A stretch of DNA of 64,000 nucleotides from Zeus faber (taxonomy: Eukaryota > Chordata > Actinopteri > Zeiformes > Zeidae): assembly GCA_960531495.1 (NCBI GenBank), contig OY482865.1:14077287-14141286 (forward strand). Reading direction: 5' to 3'. The notes under the pieces were generated by a model that was not told the DNA's origin, made no database searches, and saw only the letters and a list, made by a program, of their open reading frames with translations. Positions 61,868-64,000 of the stretch are shown here, piece after piece (position 1 is the stretch's first letter; each line of letters begins with the position of its first letter). The position numbers and the translations under genes were made by a program.

Positions 61868-61912
<45 letters not shown>
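61828..61912. repeat. (CA)n tract just downstream of a Sec7 exon
   Basis: CA with ATGTACACACAGGTACACAC interruptions, starting 27 nt after the exon end. Confidence 0.95.
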
Positions 61913-61915
<3 letters not shown>

Positions 61916-62165
61916 AGCCCGACACTATTTTAGGAATGCAAAATGGTTAGAGTTGCAGTTACAGATCCTACATGATTATAACCCATATTTCAATATTATT
62001 AGAAGAAAGGGGAAAGATGGATTCATGGAAATGTATTTTTTGGTTATATTTAACATATATAACAGTTTGTCTTGTTGTTAGGTAAACGACCATCATATCG
62101 TGACTGAAGTGTAACTTTTTTTTTATTTATTAGTACAGTTTCAGCTATGTTGAACTATGTTGAAA

Positions 62166-62232
62166 AGCACAACATGGTCGACAATGGCCCAAATCTGGTT
62201 GCCCGGGGCAACTGTCAACCACTTATTCTGAG
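62166..62232 (+). repeat. Interspersed repeat fragment, copy 2
   Basis: Shares GACAATGGCCCAAATCTGGT and TGCCCG.GGCAACTG with the copy at about 4822-4890, in the same orientation. Confidence 0.65.
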
Positions 62233-63484
62233 CCCTGCATGCAGAAATACAGTACACAAGGACAGAATGATTTTATTTCAGGCCAAGGACATTGCATTTT
62301 TGTTTGTGACATTATTGCGATCATGAACACTTGCACATGCATTTGCACACACGCCTGGAGAGGAGAGGAAAGAAGCTTCCGGGGTCGGAAGTGGCGGAGA
62401 AGTGTGCAAACCAGCACACACCTAACTCCGAGAGTTAGTTAGTCATTAATCAAGACTCGTCGTTCCTCACCTACACTGGGTACAATCAGCAAAGCTCATT
62501 TATTAAACATTAGCTGTCTCATTATCAGCAGCGCAATCATTACCGCAGGTCATTACTTTAGCTCGATACTTCATTGGCCACCGCTGGATACCTTTTTTTC
62601 CTCTGCTCCATTCCTACACTGTTGTAAAAAATGTGTGTGTACTGTACGATAGGTTCATGGAAAAATGGTTTGGAAGTTCTTGGCTCAGTTCATCAACTGA
62701 GTCACACCAGCGAAGCAGCTTGTTAGTTCTGATTAAAGCTAAGGCATAAAGGAATAATGAGGTTTACTCTTTTAAAGAGCATCTCATTTCTCCCAAACAC
62801 TTCTAAATAATAAACCTCTTTTTGATATCCATTCTGAACTCTAGGTGTCTGATGGCTAGGCCTTTGTGTTAAAAAGAAGGGTTGCATATTTAATGAAATG
62901 GCTTGTTTTAATTTTTAGGTCCAAAAAAGTCTGCAAATTCCCAAGTAGTTTAAATGGTTATTAGTTCAATGAATCTAAGTTATACTTGAACTATCGTGAA
63001 ATTATCATGCATCCTGTATTGCCTCTTCTGGATGCAGTGAATCTACTGCGTCAAATCGATCCAGTTTGAGAACAAAGAGCAGAGAGTTGTGTGTGTGTGT
63101 GTTGTTTTTTTTTTAATCCATTACATATTTTAAATGGATGTGTCATTGGGAATTGGTTCGTAACAATCACACAGACCACTTGATCTTAAATGCTTGGGGC
63201 AAATCTCCCTCACCACACAGTCGATGGTAATCCTGTGACGAGAGCCGGTGGGGGTGAGGGCACGGGGCGCGGGGCGGCGTCTTGTGGAGCATCTCAGCTT
63301 AATGGCGTCTCTGCATGTTTCCTACACGAGTGCAATAAGAAACTGGGCTCACTGCGGAAGTCTGCATCGCCCGTGGCGATGAAAAAGGAGAGGAAGGGAT
63401 GGAGCAGCAGAGACCAACAGAGAGATGGAGTGGGGGTGATACAAAGAGGCTTATTTATACTGTATATATTTGTATATATATACA

Positions 63485-63535
63485 CACACTATCTATCTAT
63501 CTATCTATCTATCTATATATATATATATATATATA
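63485..63535. repeat. (CTAT)n(AT)n microsatellite
   Basis: CTAT units followed by AT units. Confidence 0.95.
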
Positions 63536-64000
63536 CATAGCTGGAAACAAATTACTGGCTGAAGCCAAATTTACTGAATACTATTTACTGAATAATATTA
63601 GTGGTTATAGTTTATATTAGCTAAGCATTTGCAATCTTAGCCACACAAATTATTGTATATGTTTTCTTGCGAAAAAAAAATTAAAACAACTGATTTTAAC
63701 TGCGTTGACATGAACAACTCAGATTAAGTAAGGTGCAAAAGAGCAACAATTTTATGGCAGAAAGGTCATCCATGAGTCAAACTGCCTCAATATATCTGAC
63801 AGTGAAGTTGAGGAAAAAGCCGTTTCACATTTCAGAACCATTCTCTGTTGTCGTGTGCATCTCCTGTGCAGAAAATGTGTCTGTCGCCTTTTTTTGTAGC
63901 CCGCGACATATGACGTTCAAATTTGCTGCGAGGACTACTCCATTCTTGCCATGGTGTCAAAGAAATTACGGTGAACTGTGGTTACCTTCCCAACCAAGAC

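Larger units (their letters stand above)
61913..64000 (+). other. iqsec3: iqsec3 intron, continues past the window
   Basis: The expected PH-domain exon was not found. It contains the second copy of the 4822-type repeat (62166-62232) and a (CTAT)n(AT)n tract at 63485-63535. Confidence 0.6.

Overview
The window looks like teleost fish chromosomal DNA. It has one spliced vertebrate gene on the + strand, very long introns, and dinucleotide microsatellites every 1 to 2 kb. It also carries fish-type transposons: a decayed L2-type LINE, an RTE-type LINE tail, a tRNA-derived SINE and several hAT-like or long-TIR DNA elements. The density of (CA)n/(GT)n is high even for a fish. That would fit a codfish-like genome, but the sequence alone does not settle the species. 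No prokaryotic genes, operons, rRNA or free-standing tRNA genes were seen.

The only protein-coding gene I can support is the middle part of an IQSEC3 homologue (BRAG3/SynArfGEF, a neuronal ARF guanine-nucleotide exchange factor with an IQ motif and a Sec7 domain). Six + strand exons join in frame with good splice sites: 25518-26106 (low-complexity P/Q and acidic region, ending just before the IQ region), 33762-35035 (IQ motif plus a long proline-rich linker), and 43336-43497, 51812-51934, 57969-58135 and 61661-61800 (the Sec7 domain, with the glutamic finger in the second of these four). The 5' coiled-coil exon(s) and the 3' PH-domain and tail exons are not in the window. Everything from 26107 to the right edge is therefore exon or intron of this gene. 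The left 25 kb is either its upstream intron or 5' flank.

Layout: 1-18.5 kb is gene-free DNA with many microsatellites and several GC/CpG-rich patches. 18.5-23.85 kb is a decayed L2-type LINE with a hAT-like element inserted in it, still flanked by a perfect 8-bp duplication. 25.5-26.1 kb is the first visible exon. 26.1-33.8 kb is an intron with an RTE LINE tail. 33.8-35.0 kb is the large IQ exon. 35.0-43.3 kb is an intron with a TIR element and a SINE inside a hAT-like MITE. 43.3-61.8 kb holds the four Sec7 exons. Their introns contain a near-perfect REST/RE1 site, a 0.7-kb minisatellite, an 11-bp tandem array matching the CTCF core, and a 0.8-kb fold-back palindrome. The last Sec7 exon sits between two long CA tracts.

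The most interesting signals are regulatory or structural, not new genes: the RE1 site in a neuronal gene, the CTCF-like array, the long hairpins just downstream of a Sec7 exon, the CA-flanked exon, and an Ena/VASP EVH1-type peptide motif in the linker. No new multi-gene system was found.
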